Of a DNA stretch of 64,000 nucleotides, positions 51,082 through 60,020 are shown piece by piece. The translations under genes were made by a program, and so were the position numbers. The first letter of the stretch is position 1; every line of letters starts with the position of its first letter. The stretch is from Tepidibacillus fermentans. GTDB lineage: Bacteria > Bacillota > Bacilli > Tepidibacillales > Tepidibacillaceae. Under the pieces are notes generated by a model. That model was not told where the DNA came from. It searched no databases and worked only from the letters and a program-made list of their open reading frames with translations. The DNA is taken from assembly GCF_004342885.1 (NCBI RefSeq), contig NZ_SMAB01000001.1:186001-250000 (forward strand), in the 5' to 3' direction.

Positions 51082-51618
51082 TTACACCTCCTTCAAAGTG
51101 TCATTTGGTAAAATCTGATGAAGGATGAATAAACTAGCCTCTACTAGATTGGCGTAAGGACTATTAATCGCTAACAATTCATCCTTTAATGTTTCAATCG
51201 CTGGGAGAAAAGCTGCAAGGAGTTTCTTTATCTCCTCATCTTTTGCTACCGTAATAAATTCAAGGAAGAGGGGGAAGTAATCGGGTAATTCATCCGTCTC
51301 CATGATAAAACCAGCTTGTTCGTAGAATTGTTTTAATTCGACCAAGACTACGCCCCGTTCCCTTTCCTCTTTCATCTTTGAATAAGTTAGATAAAGATTG
51401 GTTTTTTCATTAAAATCAAAGGTCTGAACATAGAGGTCTTGTAACTTATCAATGGTTGTTTGCCGAATAAACTGGAAAAAACTTCTTAACTTCTCGTAGA
51501 TTTCAGGATTTAAATCGGAGAGATCATTAATTCCCCTTTCTAAGTCGGCTTCAAACCACTCTGGATCAGGATACTGTAAAAGGATGGAGATCAGATGTAA
51601 GATTTCTCTATTTCCCAT
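51082..51618 (-). CDS. narJ: Nitrate reductase assembly chaperone
   Basis: A 178-residue NarJ (TorD-like) chaperone. LLQYPDPEWFEADLERG near the N-terminus and LPDYFPLFLEFITVA (near residue 108) are typical. It guides molybdenum cofactor insertion and heme incorporation before NarGHI is anchored. The start overlaps the narH end by 11 bases. Confidence 0.93.
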   Translation of the reverse strand: MGNREILHLISILLQYPDPEWFEADLERGINDLSDLNPEIYEKLRSFFQFIRQTTIDKLQDLYVQTFDFNEKTNLYLTYSKMKEERERGVVLVELKQFYEQAGFIMETDELPDYFPLFLEFITVAKDEEIKKLLAAFLPAIETLKDELLAINSPYANLVEASLFILHQILPNDTLKEV

Positions 51619-53137
51619 TTTTGTCCCCCATCATCAGGAAGAAACTAGTGTTGTCTCCGTAGTAATCTCCTGTCATACAAGTACTGCAATCCCCACCATT
51701 AAAGTCAAATCCCGTACTTCCTTGCTCAGAATAGAGGTACATGAATTCCTCTTTATGTGCTGTCGGAATCACAAAGCGATCTTCATATTTGGCAATTGCC
51801 AGTAAACGATACATTTCTTCAATCATCGTTTCATTTAATCCTAACCCTTGAAGGATATTGGTATCATATTCCTTGCCAAGATTTTTAGCACGCATAAACT
51901 GTCTCATCGCAGCCATTCGTTTTAAAACAGTTGTAATCACTTGCTCGTCCCCTGCTGAAAGTAAATTTGCCAAATATTGAACAGGAATTCTCATTTCATC
52001 AATAGCAGGGAAAATATCTAATGGGTCTAATGAAGAACCTTTTCCTTCGATCCGATTCATAATTGGACTTAATGGTGGCACATACCAAACCATAGGTAGT
52101 GTCCGATATTCAGGGTGTAAGGGTAAGGCAATGCCATATTCAATCGCTAACTTGTAAATGGGTGATTTTCGAGCAGCTTCTAACCAGTCTTCGCTAATTC
52201 CATCACGACGTGCTTGCTCAATCACTTCTTTGTCATTGGGATCGAGAAACAAGTTTAAATGGGCATGATACAATTCTTTTTCATCTGCAACAGATGCTGC
52301 TTCCGCTACACGATCTGCATCATAGAGAAGGACTCCAATATAGCGAATTCGTCCAGTACAGGTTTCACTACATACGGTAGGTAACCCAGCTTCAATGCGT
52401 GGGAAACAGAGGGTACATTTTTCTGCTTTTTGGGTTTGCCAGTTGAAATAGACCTTTTTGTATGGGCAGCCTGTCATACAGAAACGCCATCCACGACATG
52501 CTTCTTGATCCACTAAGACGATTCCATCCTCGTCCCGTTTATACATCGCGCCAGAAGGGCAAGAAGCTACACAAGATGGGTTTAGACAATGCTCACAAAT
52601 TCGTGGTAAATGCATCATAAACGCTTGTTCAAATTCAAAACGGATTTCTTCTTCGATTCCTTTTAGGTTGGGATCCCGTTTTCCAGTTTCATGAGCACCT
52701 GCTAAATCGTCTTCCCAGTTCGGACCCCATTTCAATTCCATATATTCACCAGTAATCTGGGATTTTGGCCGAGCTACGGGTTGAATCTCTTTTTGGGGAC
52801 TATTGGTTAACTTATCATAATCATAAGTCCAAGGTTCGTAATATTCATCAATCGTTGGTAAGTCTGGGTTATAAAAGATATTTGCTAATTTGTTGACACG
52901 GTTTCCGGCTCTTAATTCTAATTTCCCGTTCTTAAGAACCCAACCACCTTTATACTTTTCTTGGTTTTCCCACTCCATTGGATAACCGATCCCTGGTTTG
53001 GTTTCCACATTGTTGAACCAGATGTATTCAGCACCTGGACGGTTGGTCCAGGTGTTCTTACAAGTCACACTACAGGTGTGGCAACCAATACATTTGTCAA
53101 GATTCATGACCATGGCGACTTGTGCTTTAATCTTCAA
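51608..53137 (-). CDS. narH: Respiratory nitrate reductase, beta subunit
   Basis: A 509-residue iron-sulfur subunit. Four cluster motifs are visible: CIGCHTCSVTCKNTW (near residue 16), CEHCLNPSCVASCPSGA (near 185), CRGWRFCMTGCPYKK (near 218; the Trp in place of one Cys marks the [3Fe-4S] cluster) and CTLCFPRIEAG...CSETCTGR (near 245). It moves electrons from NarI to NarG. It overlaps narG by 11 bases and narJ by 11. Confidence 0.96.
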   Translation of the reverse strand: MKIKAQVAMVMNLDKCIGCHTCSVTCKNTWTNRPGAEYIWFNNVETKPGIGYPMEWENQEKYKGGWVLKNGKLELRAGNRVNKLANIFYNPDLPTIDEYYEPWTYDYDKLTNSPQKEIQPVARPKSQITGEYMELKWGPNWEDDLAGAHETGKRDPNLKGIEEEIRFEFEQAFMMHLPRICEHCLNPSCVASCPSGAMYKRDEDGIVLVDQEACRGWRFCMTGCPYKKVYFNWQTQKAEKCTLCFPRIEAGLPTVCSETCTGRIRYIGVLLYDADRVAEAASVADEKELYHAHLNLFLDPNDKEVIEQARRDGISEDWLEAARKSPIYKLAIEYGIALPLHPEYRTLPMVWYVPPLSPIMNRIEGKGSSLDPLDIFPAIDEMRIPVQYLANLLSAGDEQVITTVLKRMAAMRQFMRAKNLGKEYDTNILQGLGLNETMIEEMYRLLAIAKYEDRFVIPTAHKEEFMYLYSEQGSTGFDFNGGDCSTCMTGDYYGDNTSFFLMMGDKNGK

Positions 53138-56100
53138 GCCAATCCACCTCCTTGAGTTTGCGAATGACCACTTTTAAGTCACGTTGGTTTCCAGTTGGAC
53201 CGTAATAGTTAAATCCGTAACTAAATTGTGCATATCCGCCAATTAAGTGTGTGGGTTTCAAATGGATCCGTGTTGGGCTGTTATGTGTACCCCCACGTAA
53301 ATGAGTAATCTGTGAACTTGGCACGTTGATGGTACGATCTTGCGCATGGTACATATAGGTGGTTCCTTTTGGCATTCGGTGACTGACAACTGCGCGAGCC
53401 ACAACGACACCGTTTCGATTGTATACTTCAATCCAATCGTTATCTTTGATTCCAACCTCCTCCGCATCTTCGTTATTCATCCAAACGGTTGGACCTCCAC
53501 GGAAGAGGGTTAACATGGTTAAAGAATCGTAATACATACTGTGAATATTCCACTTACCATGTGGAGTTAAATAACGTAAGGTAATGGTTTTTCCTTCTCC
53601 ATCTGGCATGTTTTCATGCTTCGCAAAGGCTTGTGTTGGTAAGGTTGGTTTAAATGTAGGCAAACCTTCTCCATATTCCAACATGATCTCATGATCTACA
53701 TAGAAATGTTGACGACCCGTTAACGTTCGAAATGGGACAAGGCGTTCAATGTTGGTCGTAAATGGAGAGTAACGACGTCCTTTATTCGTTCCACTAAAGA
53801 CTGGGGTTGGGATCACTTCTTTTGGCTGAGCAGTGATACTATTGAAATCAAATTTCTCATCTATCCGTCCTTCTATCAAGTCTTTCAATTGCAAACCCGT
53901 CTTCTTCTCTTCCGATTTCCATGCCTTCAAAGCCATTTTCCCATTTGTTGCACTAGATAAGGTCATGATCGTTTCTGCTGCTTGACGAGCCGTTTCTAAC
54001 TGTGGCATTCCCTGTGTAATCGTCGAAGACTTCACAGTGCCATTGATTTTCTTCAATTCTTCATATTCCTCTTTCGCCGACCAAGATACGCCATGGGCTC
54101 CAATTGGATTCTTTTCTACTAATGGTCCAAGCGCTGTGAATTTGTCATAGATTTTGGTATAATCCCGTTCCACAATGACGAGTTTCGGCATGGTTTTTCC
54201 TGGAATCGGTTCAACTTCCCCTTTTCGCCAATCCTTTACTTTACCAAATGGTTGGGCGATCTCGTCAGGTGAATCGTGCTGCAATGGTGCAGCCACAATA
54301 TCTTTTTGAACTTCAGGTAAATAGGTTTTTGCCATTTCAGAGAAAACTTTCGCTAATCCCTTAAAAATATCCCAATCCGATTTTGCCTCCCATGGAGGAT
54401 TAATCGCAGGGTTGAACGGATGAATAAATGGATGCATATCCGTACTGCTAATATCATGTTTTTCATACCAAGTTGCTGCTGGTAAGACGATATCCGAATA
54501 TAATGCGGTTCCAGACATTCTGAATTCTAGATTGACAAGTAGATCTAATTTCCCTTCTGGAGCTTTTTCATGCCATTTGATTTCGTTTGTACGTAATTCT
54601 TTACTCTCTTCTCCTAACAAACCATGAGTAGTGCCAAGTAAATGTTTTAAGAAATAATCATGGCCTTTCCCTGAACTAGAGATCAAGTTGGCCCGCCACA
54701 CGAATAAGGTACGTGGGAAGTTGACTGGATGATCTGGATCTTCTACTGCAAACTGCATTCGACCTTCTTTTAGCTCTTTCACCACATATGGGATTGGCTC
54801 TTCTCCTGCTTTCTTTGCTTTTTCTACTAATTGAAGGGAATTGCGATTAAATTGAGGGTAAGAAGGCAACCATCCTAATCGAGCCGCTAATGCGTTATAA
54901 TCGGCTGCATGTTGGTATCTTGGCTTTTCAACATATGCTGCACTAAGTTCATTCATCGGTAACTCTTCATACCGCCATTGATCAGTCGCAAAATAATAAT
55001 AGGAAGTAGCGTTTTGCAATCTTGGTGGCATTTGCCAATCACGGGCAAAAGCTACCGTTTGCCATCCTTCTGCAGGACGGACTTTTTCTTGTCCAACATA
55101 ATGGGCCCAACCACCGCCATTTACTCCTTGTGAACCCGTTAATAATACGAGGTTCAAGATCGTCCGATAGATGGTGTCCGCGTTATACCAGTGGTTAATT
55201 CCTGCACCCATGATAATCATCGAACGACCTTTGGTATCGATTGCGTTTTGGGCGAATTCGCGTGCAATTTGGATCACTTGCTCCCTTGGGACACTGGTAT
55301 ATTCTTCTTGCCATGCTGGGGTATAGGCTTTTTTCTCATCATAATTTTTCGCATAATCACCAGGTAATCCACGATCAATGCCGTAGTTAGCAAGCATGAG
55401 ATCATAAACGGTTGTTACAACCATTTCTTCCCCGTCTTTCTCAATTCGTTTTACAGGGACAAAGCGGAGAAGAACATCTCGTTTGGTATCATCAAAGTAA
55501 GGAAGTTCAAGGGATACAATCTCATCTTCTACTCCAAGTAAACTCATTTTTGGATCATAAGGATTCCCTTGTTCATCCTGCATCTTGAGATTCCATGTTC
55601 CCTTTCCTTCATGACGGTGCCCAATGCTGCCAATGGGTACGACAAATTGGTTGGTTTTTTCATCAAGGACGACCGTTTTCCATTCTGCATTTTCTAATGG
55701 GTATCCTAGGTCACTAGCTACCAAGAAGCGATCGGTTACAAATGTATCCCCTTTTTTCTTCAAGGTAATGAGGTAGGGAAGATCTGTGTATTTCTTAGCA
55801 TATTCGATAAAATATGGGGTTTCTTTTTCTACATAAAACTCTTTGAGAATCACATGAGTCATCGCTTGTGCTAAAGCTCCGTCCGTACCAGGATTCACCG
55901 CTAACCATGTATCGGCAAATTTTACAGACTCAGCATAATCTGGACTGACAGAAACCACTTTGGTTCCTTTATAGCGAACTTCTGTCATAAAGTGAGCATC
56001 AGGTGTACGGGTCAACGGTACGTTGGATCCCCACATCATTAAATAACCTGCATTATACCAGTCACTACTCTCTGGTACATCTGTTTGTTCACCCCAAATT

Positions 56101-56801
56101 TGCGGTGAAGCGGGCGGTAGATCGGCATACCAATCGTAGAAACTAAGCATTGGTGCCCCTACCAATGTTAAGAAACGGGAACCTGCCGCATAACTTACCA
56201 TTGACATTGCTGGAATGGGGGTAAAACCAGCGATGCGATCTGGGCCATACTTTTTAATCGTGTAAATTAATTGCGCGGAGATGATTTGGTAAACCTCTTC
56301 CCATGTAGAACGAACCATGCCACCTTTTCCCCGAGCCGATTTATAGGCACGTGCTTTCTCTGGATCTTCTACAATGCGTTCCCACGCTTCAACATGGTCT
56401 CCATTTGCTTCTTTTAATGCTTCACGCCAAAATTGAAGCAATACGCCACGAACATATGGGTATTTCACACGAAGTGGACTATAGGTATACCACGAAAAAC
56501 TGGCTCCTCTTGGGCAGCCCCGTGGTTCAAATTCAGGCATATCTGGCCCTGTTGTTGGATAATCGATGGCCTGATTCTCCCAAGTAATAATTCCGTCTTT
56601 TACAAAAACCTTCCAACTACATGAACCGGTACAGTTTACACCATGAGTGGTACGAACAACTTTATCATGTTGCCATCTTTGACGATAGATCTTTTCCCAT
56701 TCCCGATCCTGTGACGTTAATTCGCTCCATCCGTTGGAGTAACGTTCACTCGGACGAAAGAAACGAAGCTTCTTCATCAAAGGTGAAAGCTTTTTCTTCA
56801 T
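53127..56801 (-). CDS. narG: Respiratory nitrate reductase, alpha subunit (Mo-bisMGD)
   Basis: A 1224-residue catalytic subunit, normal length. ATG at 56801 follows GGAGAGGAG. The N-terminal FS0 cluster motif is HGVNCTGSCSWK (His-x3-Cys-x3-Cys) with the further Cys in RGCPRGASFSWY. MWGSNVPLTRTPDAHF (near residue 260) lies in the pterin-binding region, and MSGTALYSDIVLPAATWYEK (near residue 775) is conserved. It reduces nitrate to nitrite at the cytoplasmic face. No Tat signal is needed. First gene of narGHJI, preceded by an NreC-like element. Confidence 0.96.
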   Translation of the reverse strand: MKKKLSPLMKKLRFFRPSERYSNGWSELTSQDREWEKIYRQRWQHDKVVRTTHGVNCTGSCSWKVFVKDGIITWENQAIDYPTTGPDMPEFEPRGCPRGASFSWYTYSPLRVKYPYVRGVLLQFWREALKEANGDHVEAWERIVEDPEKARAYKSARGKGGMVRSTWEEVYQIISAQLIYTIKKYGPDRIAGFTPIPAMSMVSYAAGSRFLTLVGAPMLSFYDWYADLPPASPQIWGEQTDVPESSDWYNAGYLMMWGSNVPLTRTPDAHFMTEVRYKGTKVVSVSPDYAESVKFADTWLAVNPGTDGALAQAMTHVILKEFYVEKETPYFIEYAKKYTDLPYLITLKKKGDTFVTDRFLVASDLGYPLENAEWKTVVLDEKTNQFVVPIGSIGHRHEGKGTWNLKMQDEQGNPYDPKMSLLGVEDEIVSLELPYFDDTKRDVLLRFVPVKRIEKDGEEMVVTTVYDLMLANYGIDRGLPGDYAKNYDEKKAYTPAWQEEYTSVPREQVIQIAREFAQNAIDTKGRSMIIMGAGINHWYNADTIYRTILNLVLLTGSQGVNGGGWAHYVGQEKVRPAEGWQTVAFARDWQMPPRLQNATSYYYFATDQWRYEELPMNELSAAYVEKPRYQHAADYNALAARLGWLPSYPQFNRNSLQLVEKAKKAGEEPIPYVVKELKEGRMQFAVEDPDHPVNFPRTLFVWRANLISSSGKGHDYFLKHLLGTTHGLLGEESKELRTNEIKWHEKAPEGKLDLLVNLEFRMSGTALYSDIVLPAATWYEKHDISSTDMHPFIHPFNPAINPPWEAKSDWDIFKGLAKVFSEMAKTYLPEVQKDIVAAPLQHDSPDEIAQPFGKVKDWRKGEVEPIPGKTMPKLVIVERDYTKIYDKFTALGPLVEKNPIGAHGVSWSAKEEYEELKKINGTVKSSTITQGMPQLETARQAAETIMTLSSATNGKMALKAWKSEEKKTGLQLKDLIEGRIDEKFDFNSITAQPKEVIPTPVFSGTNKGRRYSPFTTNIERLVPFRTLTGRQHFYVDHEIMLEYGEGLPTFKPTLPTQAFAKHENMPDGEGKTITLRYLTPHGKWNIHSMYYDSLTMLTLFRGGPTVWMNNEDAEEVGIKDNDWIEVYNRNGVVVARAVVSHRMPKGTTYMYHAQDRTINVPSSQITHLRGGTHNSPTRIHLKPTHLIGGYAQFSYGFNYYGPTGNQRDLKVVIRKLKEVDWLED

Positions 56802-56879
56802 GCGGTCTCTCCTCTCTTTCCTAATCAACCAAAACAATCTTTACTGTCATTGTAACCTTTCTATTTTTTTTACCATATC

Positions 56880-56916
56880 GGGGAACTCCCCTATTTTGGC
56901 GCGGGAAGATTCCCTA
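56880..56916. promoter_or_regulatory. Two-part GC-rich element upstream of narG (NreC-box candidate)
   Basis: GGGGAACTCCCCTA (56880-56893) and GGGAAGATTCCCTA (56903-56916) lie about 80-115 bases before the narG ATG. Each is a palindrome around a short spacer, close to the NreC consensus TAGGG-N4-CCCTA of staphylococci (from memory). The first GGGG and the second CCCTA are 32 bp apart. A TACAAT -10 lies between this element and the gene. Confidence 0.65.
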
Positions 56917-57000
56917 TCATAGCAGAGCCTAGAAAGCGGAACCCTTAAGGTTAGACTCGAAGAAATCTTAAACATTGAAGTTAGGCTGAACGATATAAAG

Positions 57001-57035
57001 CAAAAGTCCCAGTGATGATTCACTGAGACTTTTTC
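57001..57035 (-). terminator. Terminator after narK
   Basis: The stem AAAGTCCCAGTGA/TCACTGAGACTTT with a short loop lies 73 bases past the narK stop and ends in TTTGCTTT on the minus strand. The 300 bases between narK and narG hold only this and the narG regulatory region. Confidence 0.75.
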
Positions 57036-57107
57036 AGGGTTTTAGAGATGATAAAAATCTTGTTTATCTATTTAAATGGGAGGGTAAAGCATATATACAA
57101 TGATTCG

Positions 57108-58424
57108 TTAGGCTATTTTGGCATTCTTACCGTATTTGTTCATTAATACCATAGAGATTACAATGGAAAAAACGGCTAAAACGGTATAAACCATGAATCC
57201 TTTTGAATAGCCAGTTTTACCAAAACTATCAACAAAAACTCCTAAAATAGGTGGTACGACAAACCCGCCAAATGCTCCTAAACCACCAACCCAACCGCTG
57301 GCTCCTCCAGGTGCATTAGGAACATATTTAGGAACCAATTTAAATACTGCCGCATTAGCTACTCCCATACCAACACCCATAACAATTTCACCTAATAAGG
57401 AGATTCCAAAGCTATTTGAAAGAATGAGAATAACCGATCCGACAAGTACGATCATAAAACTAGCTATTGCTGTTTTTTCTCCACCGAATTTGTCACTAAT
57501 ATGTCCACCATAAACACGAATAAACGAAGCAAGAATCGAGAACCCTAATGCCATTAATAGACCTGCTTGACGAACACCGATTCCATAATATTGAATCCAA
57601 TAAGTTGGGAACCAAGTTGTTAATGCTAAAAATCCACCGAATGATGTAAAGTAAAGGGCTACTAATCCCCAAGTACCAGGCACTTTTGCAGAGATTTTTA
57701 ACGCTTGTACAACAGTTCCTGAAGGGAATAATTCTTGTCCTAATTCCCTTGCCACCTTCTTCGCTTCATCTTGGTTTACACCTTTTTTAAGCAATTGGAA
57801 ATAATAGGCATCTTGGGCAAATGCAGCATAAATCGCGGTACCTACAACTAAAAAAACAAACCATGTGGCGTAAGAACCTGGCAAGCCTAATCCTACTAAT
57901 GCAAAAGGAAGTAATATTCCAAAAATCCCTGGAGCGGTATTACCTAAACCACCATATGCCCCAAGAGCAAAACCTTGTTTATTCTGTGGAAACCAATATG
58001 ATGTCTGAGGAACGCCAACAGAAAACGTTGCAATTCCACTGCCACTAAGCAAACCAAATAAAAAGATGAGTGGATACATTTTTAATGTAAGATTGTCTGG
58101 ATAGTATAAGTAAAGAATTGTTGTTAATCCGGCCATTCCGATGATGGATAAAAGGAATAAAGTTAAAAAGGGCTTCTTTCCACCTGCTTTGTCCACCCAG
58201 GCTCCAAACGGAATTCGTAGTAAAGATCCAGTTAGGTTTGGTGCCGCAACTAGAAAACCGAGCATAAGTCCTGGCATATGCATGATTTTGTTAAAATTGG
58301 TTGCAACAGGACCATATAATGATACCGCAGCAAATCCAATAAAAAAGCCAAACGTTGCCATGATTAAACCTTTATTCGGGTTCCCTTTTAAATTATACTT
58401 TTGTAGTAATTCTTCCCTGTTCAT
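57108..58424 (-). CDS. narK: Nitrate/nitrite transporter of the NarK/NasA MFS group
   Basis: A 438-residue MFS protein with 12 helices. GGLGNTAPGIFGILLPF (near residue 160) and NAPGGASGWVGGLGAFGG (near residue 372) are the two glycine-rich nitrate signatures. AAPNLTGSLLRIPFGAWVDK also fits NarK. It brings in nitrate or exchanges it for nitrite. ATG at 58424 is preferred, with AAGGA about 9 bases upstream; an ATG at 58433 overlaps it. Upstream lies the same element as at narG. Confidence 0.93.
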   Translation of the reverse strand: MNREELLQKYNLKGNPNKGLIMATFGFFIGFAAVSLYGPVATNFNKIMHMPGLMLGFLVAAPNLTGSLLRIPFGAWVDKAGGKKPFLTLFLLSIIGMAGLTTILYLYYPDNLTLKMYPLIFLFGLLSGSGIATFSVGVPQTSYWFPQNKQGFALGAYGGLGNTAPGIFGILLPFALVGLGLPGSYATWFVFLVVGTAIYAAFAQDAYYFQLLKKGVNQDEAKKVARELGQELFPSGTVVQALKISAKVPGTWGLVALYFTSFGGFLALTTWFPTYWIQYYGIGVRQAGLLMALGFSILASFIRVYGGHISDKFGGEKTAIASFMIVLVGSVILILSNSFGISLLGEIVMGVGMGVANAAVFKLVPKYVPNAPGGASGWVGGLGAFGGFVVPPILGVFVDSFGKTGYSKGFMVYTVLAVFSIVISMVLMNKYGKNAKIA

Positions 58425-58507
58425 CTCTACCATTCCTTTTTTGAATATTTTATTATCTACATATCATGCTAATTTCATTCTACTTCTTCGTTTGCTTTAG
58501 GAGTATG

Positions 58508-58543
58508 AGGGAACTCCCCTATTTTCTAGTAGTGATTTCCCTA
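58508..58543. promoter_or_regulatory. Two-part GC-rich element upstream of narK (NreC-box candidate)
   Basis: AGGGAACTCCCCTATTTT (from 58508) and ATTTCCCTAG (from 58535) repeat the layout found before narG with 31 bp between the outer marks. Position: 85-120 bases before the narK start. Confidence 0.65.
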
Positions 58544-58980
58544 GTCTTACGTAAATGTCGTTTTTATAAAATGAACCAGGGAGAGTTGAAGAACCCTCAC
58601 CTGATTTTTAACTTGTACACAAACGTAACTTTGATTATTTAGGAAACAAATCTTGCCTTACTTTTTCGCTTTGCTAATCTTGAATGTCCTTAAAAAATTC
58701 ATACTCCGATAACTAGCGCTAGAGATGTTGCTGAAGCAATATTGGCTTTATCCATTAAAGGATAATTCCAACAGGTGTATATTAAACTTATAAAGTTTAT
58801 TGGTACGCTCTTACTGTGAATTATCATTTTTACGTAACTGTTTATGTGAGTCCATACACAGGTATGGGTCAAATTATTAGAGCCTTTGATGATTTGCACC
58901 CATTTATCACTATTTAACAGTATCGTAATGGTAACAAATAGGTGCAAATATATAGAAGGATATGAATCACTTTTATGTAA
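58544..58980. other. Intergenic stretch with no clear gene
   Basis: About 440 bases between the narK regulatory region and the coiled-coil gene terminator. A short plus-strand scrap ending near 58725 (ITSARDVAEAILALSIKG) might be a gene remnant. No RNA structure is evident. Confidence 0.4.
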
Positions 58981-59022
58981 TAAAAAAAGGTACCTCTCGT
59001 CTCACTTAAAACATCGGTACCT
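58981..59022 (-). terminator. Terminator after the coiled-coil gene and nre operon
   Basis: The stem AGGTACC/GGTACCT is followed on the minus strand by TTTTTTATT. Confidence 0.8.
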
Positions 59023-59048
59023 ACATTTCATTTCAAGTTTGCATTCCG

Positions 59049-59294
59049 CTATACCCTTGTGAAAAACTTCTTTTTCATCACTTCAATCTCAGTTTCATGC
59101 TTGAATTGACGATTGGCAAGAAGTTCTAAACTAGCCTCGATACGATCTAAGCGTTCATTAATATTCTTGATGTCTCTTTTAATTTCTGAGACTTCACCTT
59201 TAATCCCTGTGATCTCTTCTCTCATTTCCTGTTGAAAACCTTTAATTTGCTTTTGAATGGCATTGATCCCTTCAAAAAGCTTGTCCAAATCCAT
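59049..59294 (-). CDS. Short coiled-coil protein
   Basis: An 81-residue protein, ATG at 59294 with GGGCGGTG upstream. It starts MDLDKLFEGINAIQKQIKGF and shows a heptad pattern throughout (EITGIKGEVSEIKRDIKNIN, ERLDRIEASLELLANRQFKH), so it is a single long coiled coil. No membrane segment or Cys. It lies 66 bases after nreC on the same strand and may be co-transcribed. Similar orphan coiled-coil proteins are common in Bacillota; function unknown. Confidence 0.7.
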   Translation of the reverse strand: MDLDKLFEGINAIQKQIKGFQQEMREEITGIKGEVSEIKRDIKNINERLDRIEASLELLANRQFKHETEIEVMKKKFFTRV

Positions 59295-59360
59295 TTCAAC
59301 ACCGCCCTTAAACTTATTCACCCTATTATATCACGAAACGTAATTGCACCATAATCTATT

Positions 59361-60020
59361 TTACTCATCTAATTCTAGTAACCCTTTTTTAATCGCAAAT
59401 TTTACTAATTGTGGACGAGTCGTAAGCTGCAGCTTTTCCATGATCTTTGCCTTATGATTCTCTACCGTTTTTACACTAATAATCAGCTTATCTGCAATCT
59501 CTTTATTGGAATACCCTGTCGCTACATAAGATAAAATCTCTTTTTCTCTTGGTGATAATAACTCTAATGAATCCTCTTCTTCTTTTTCAGCAAACTTAAG
59601 ATAGCCTTCGATTAATCTCTTCGTCGCAGTTGGATAAAGATATGCTTCACCTTTATAAACCGTTCGAATTGCGTGAAGCAACTCGTTTCCAGGCGCACTT
59701 TTTAGGACATATCCAGCTGCTCCCACCTTTAAGGCTCGAAACAGATATTCTTCATCATCATGCATGGTTAAAATAAGGACTTGTACATTTGACATCACTT
59801 TTTTTAATTCTGATGTAGCGGAAAAACCATCACGGCCATGAGGCATACTAAGATCCATTAATACCACATCTGGTTTTAACTCTAAAGCCTTGGCAATTCC
59901 CTCATTTCCATCAGCTGCTTCTCCTACGACTTCCATATCGGACTGGACGTTCATTAACATGGTCAATCCCGATCGAACAACGGCATGATCATCCACCAAT
60001 AAGATTCTGATTTTGTCCAT
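59361..60020 (-). CDS. nreC: NarL/NreC-type response regulator
   Basis: A 219-residue response regulator. The receiver domain has the acidic pair DD (residues 9-10), phosphoacceptor Asp in VVLMDLSMP (near residue 54) and the Lys in VLKSAPG. The C-terminal LuxR-type HTH reads LSPREKEILSYVATGYSNKE then IADKLIISVKTVENHKAKI. ATG at 60020 lies inside the nreB end (32-base overlap) after GGAGGA. Position and class point to NreC, the oxygen/nitrate-responsive activator of nar genes. The GC-rich elements at narG and narK are its likely targets. Confidence 0.88.
   Translation of the reverse strand: MDKIRILLVDDHAVVRSGLTMLMNVQSDMEVVGEAADGNEGIAKALELKPDVVLMDLSMPHGRDGFSATSELKKVMSNVQVLILTMHDDEEYLFRALKVGAAGYVLKSAPGNELLHAIRTVYKGEAYLYPTATKRLIEGYLKFAEKEEEDSLELLSPREKEILSYVATGYSNKEIADKLIISVKTVENHKAKIMEKLQLTTRPQLVKFAIKKGLLELDE

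Noticed and set aside
58699-58947. Minus-strand 82-codon frame between narK and the coiled-coil gene
   Set aside because: No ribosome site and no domain; the neighbourhood looks like decayed sequence.
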